Positions 6,976 through 7,943 of a DNA stretch of 7,943 nucleotides are shown here, in pieces. The stretch's first letter is position 1. Each line of letters opens with the position of its first letter. The notes under the pieces are model-generated. The model saw nothing but the letters and a program-made list of their open reading frames with translations, was not told the origin of the DNA and did not search any database. The position numbers and the translations under genes are program-made. Location of the stretch: positions 1 through 7,943 of the forward strand of contig JAHEAK010000220.1 of the NCBI GenBank assembly GCA_024642805.1, in the 5' to 3' direction. Source of the DNA: Kofleriaceae bacterium (GTDB taxonomy: Bacteria > Myxococcota_A > Polyangia > Haliangiales > Haliangiaceae).

Positions 6976-6982
6976 TTCGCTC

Positions 6983-7372
6983 ATGTCCAACGAGGGTCAG
7001 CGCCAAACGCCACGCTTCGCGTTGGATGCGCGTATTGAGTTCGAAGCGCCTACAGGTCGACACGAGGGTCGCTGCATCAACCTCAGTTCGGGCGGCCTGT
7101 GCGCCCAGATGGCGGAGAGCGTGGCCCTTGGCAGCGATCTAAAGCTGAGCGTGACCCTGGTTTTCGACGTCGACAGTTTCTCCGAGCCTCTCTCGCTGCG
7201 CGCCCGTAGCGTGTGGTGTACGGCCCTTGGCGAGGGCTATCAGGTGGGATTTCAATTCCTGCCCCTCGATCACGCCCAGTCGTCCTACTTGGCGATGTTC
7301 CTCCGATTCCTAGAAGAGGGCCGCGCCGCTCGCGGTCACAGCTGCAATCCTGATACAGACGATTTCTCATGA
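6983..7372 (+). CDS. PilZ-domain protein (first of a pair), likely c-di-GMP-binding
   Basis: This 129-aa protein is essentially a single PilZ domain. PilZ proteins bind cyclic di-GMP and pass the signal to motility, surface or secretion machinery. The binding motifs are RQTPR (R7 and R11, the RxxxR motif at the N terminus) and NLSSGG (N33, S35, G38, the [D/N]xSxxG motif). The rest has the alternating beta strands expected of the barrel (SDLKLSVTLVF, LSLRARSVWC, YQVGFQFLPL) and a C-terminal helix near 98-114 (SSYLAMFLRFLEEG). Both motifs are complete, so ligand binding is likely. No signal peptide, membrane segment or second domain is present. The gene overlaps the next PilZ gene by ATGA, so the two are made together. 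The ATG lacks a ribosome binding site and sits 7 nt after a -10-like box. Confidence 0.9.
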   Translation: MSNEGQRQTPRFALDARIEFEAPTGRHEGRCINLSSGGLCAQMAESVALGSDLKLSVTLVFDVDSFSEPLSLRARSVWCTALGEGYQVGFQFLPLDHAQSSYLAMFLRFLEEGRAARGHSCNPDTDDFS

Positions 7373-7734
7373 GCCAAGAACGAAGGGTTCACGCCCGCTT
7401 TGTCATCGAAGTTGCCGCAGAAATTACGGCCGGCGACCACCAATTCACCGCGACCACCAAGGACATCAGCAGCGGTGGTTGCTGCATCGTTGCGCCCTAC
7501 CCGCTCAAGGACGGCGCCACGGTCCTGTGTGCCCTCTATCTGGTCGTAGACGGCATCGAGGAAGCGGGACTCTCCGCCCTCGAAACCCAGGCCCAGGTGC
7601 GTTGGAGCGCCGACACCGAGGAGTCGGGCTCCGATCAGCGCTACATGGCAGGTCTGGACTTCTCGAGTCTGAGCGTTCAGCAAAAGCAGTGGCTCGAGGC
7701 CACCATCGCCAAGGCCCTCTCTACCCAAGGGTAG
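7369..7734 (+). CDS. PilZ-domain protein (second of a pair), likely c-di-GMP-binding
   Basis: This 121-aa protein is a second stand-alone PilZ domain. RVHAR (R6 and R10) is the RxxxR motif and DISSGG (D32, S34, G37) is the DxSxxG motif. Later strands (ATVLCALYLVV, ALETQAQVRWS, RYMAGLDFSSL) and a C-terminal helix (QQKQWLEATIAKAL) follow the PilZ layout. It starts at the ATG of an ATGA overlap with the upstream gene, and re-initiation by the same ribosomes is likely. The two proteins share the fold but are clearly diverged in sequence, so they are an old duplication or two independent paralogues. Co-translation suggests equal amounts and perhaps a heteromeric complex (inference). The downstream 209 bp hold no gene that I can support. 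Confidence 0.9.
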   Translation: MSQERRVHARFVIEVAAEITAGDHQFTATTKDISSGGCCIVAPYPLKDGATVLCALYLVVDGIEEAGLSALETQAQVRWSADTEESGSDQRYMAGLDFSSLSVQQKQWLEATIAKALSTQG

Positions 7735-7748
7735 TGGCGCGCCGCGTC

Positions 7749-7763
7749 GATCTCGGTGAGATC
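7749..7763 (+). terminator. Small hairpin after the PilZ pair, weak terminator candidate
   Basis: GATCTC (7749-7754) and GAGATC (7758-7763) form a perfect 6-bp stem with loop GGT, 14 nt past the TAG. It is followed by TCGCCTCCTT, which is only partly T-rich. It is the sole terminator candidate for the PilZ pair in this window. Confidence 0.25.
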
Positions 7764-7899
7764 TCGCCTCCTTATGGGGTTGAACAGGCGTCAACTGCGA
7801 AGGCCTTTGCGCGCCTTGGTCGAAGCTTTACGCAGCGTAGATGTGGAAATGAATGCGCGACGCATCGCGCCATTTGGCACACTTCACCTACTTAGCGAG

Positions 7900-7915
7900 T
7901 GGCATATTGGCTGCA
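7900..7915 (+). promoter_or_regulatory. Candidate sigma-54 (-24/-12) promoter pointing out of the window
   Basis: TGGCAT at 7900-7905 and CTGCA at 7911-7915 place the GG and GC dinucleotides (7901-7902 and 7913-7914) exactly 10 nt apart, as in sigma-54 promoters (consensus TGGCAC...TTGC). About 30 bp upstream lies the inverted repeat GCGCGA/TCGCGC (7855-7860 with 7865-7870), which might be an activator site. The target gene would be beyond the right edge. Short motifs like this occur by chance, so confidence is modest. Confidence 0.35.
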
Positions 7916-7943
7916 CAGTGCCAGAGCGGGCTTGCGATTCGCA

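Overview
The window looks like chromosomal DNA of a Myxococcota-type (former Deltaproteobacteria) bacterium. The evidence is a small protein that closely resembles the myxobacterial TIGR04563 family, a WXXGXW-repeat envelope protein, two free-standing PilZ proteins, a b6-type cytochrome b fused to a di-heme cytochrome c, and fairly GC-rich DNA with several GTG starts. No mobile element, CRISPR array, tRNA or rRNA was seen.

Left half (1-4305), all on the minus strand. In transcription order it holds a DksA-like RNA polymerase-binding protein, a Rieske iron-sulfur protein, a cytochrome b/di-heme cytochrome c fusion, a WXXGXW-repeat protein and the N-terminal part of an OprO/OprP-type porin that runs off the left edge. 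The Rieske and cytochrome genes are 1 nt apart. Together they supply every redox centre of a quinol:cytochrome c oxidoreductase: a 2Fe-2S cluster, two b haems and two c haems. A good intrinsic terminator ends the WXXGXW gene just upstream of the porin. A perfect 11-bp inverted repeat lies between the DksA-like gene and the Rieske gene.

Middle (4306-5689). A divergent intergenic region separates the DksA-like gene from a plus-strand pair: a 63-aa ribbon-helix-helix-like protein and an alpha/beta hydrolase with an intact Ser-Asp-His triad. A GC-rich hairpin sits between the two.

Right half (5690-7943). A 657-bp stretch has no convincing gene. It holds short degenerate repeats and a cluster of overlapping inverted repeats next to an AT-rich segment. 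Then come a 132-aa orphan protein ending in six arginines, a hairpin-rich gap, and two PilZ-domain genes overlapping by ATGA, the first apparently lacking a ribosome binding site. The right edge carries a plausible sigma-54 -24/-12 element pointing out of the window.

The gene families are mostly familiar. The parts most worth a second look are the b-cc fusion as a two-gene bc complex, the structured non-coding DNA at 6134-6220 and 3870-3929, the PilZ pair and the orphan gene. No clearly new multi-gene system is visible.
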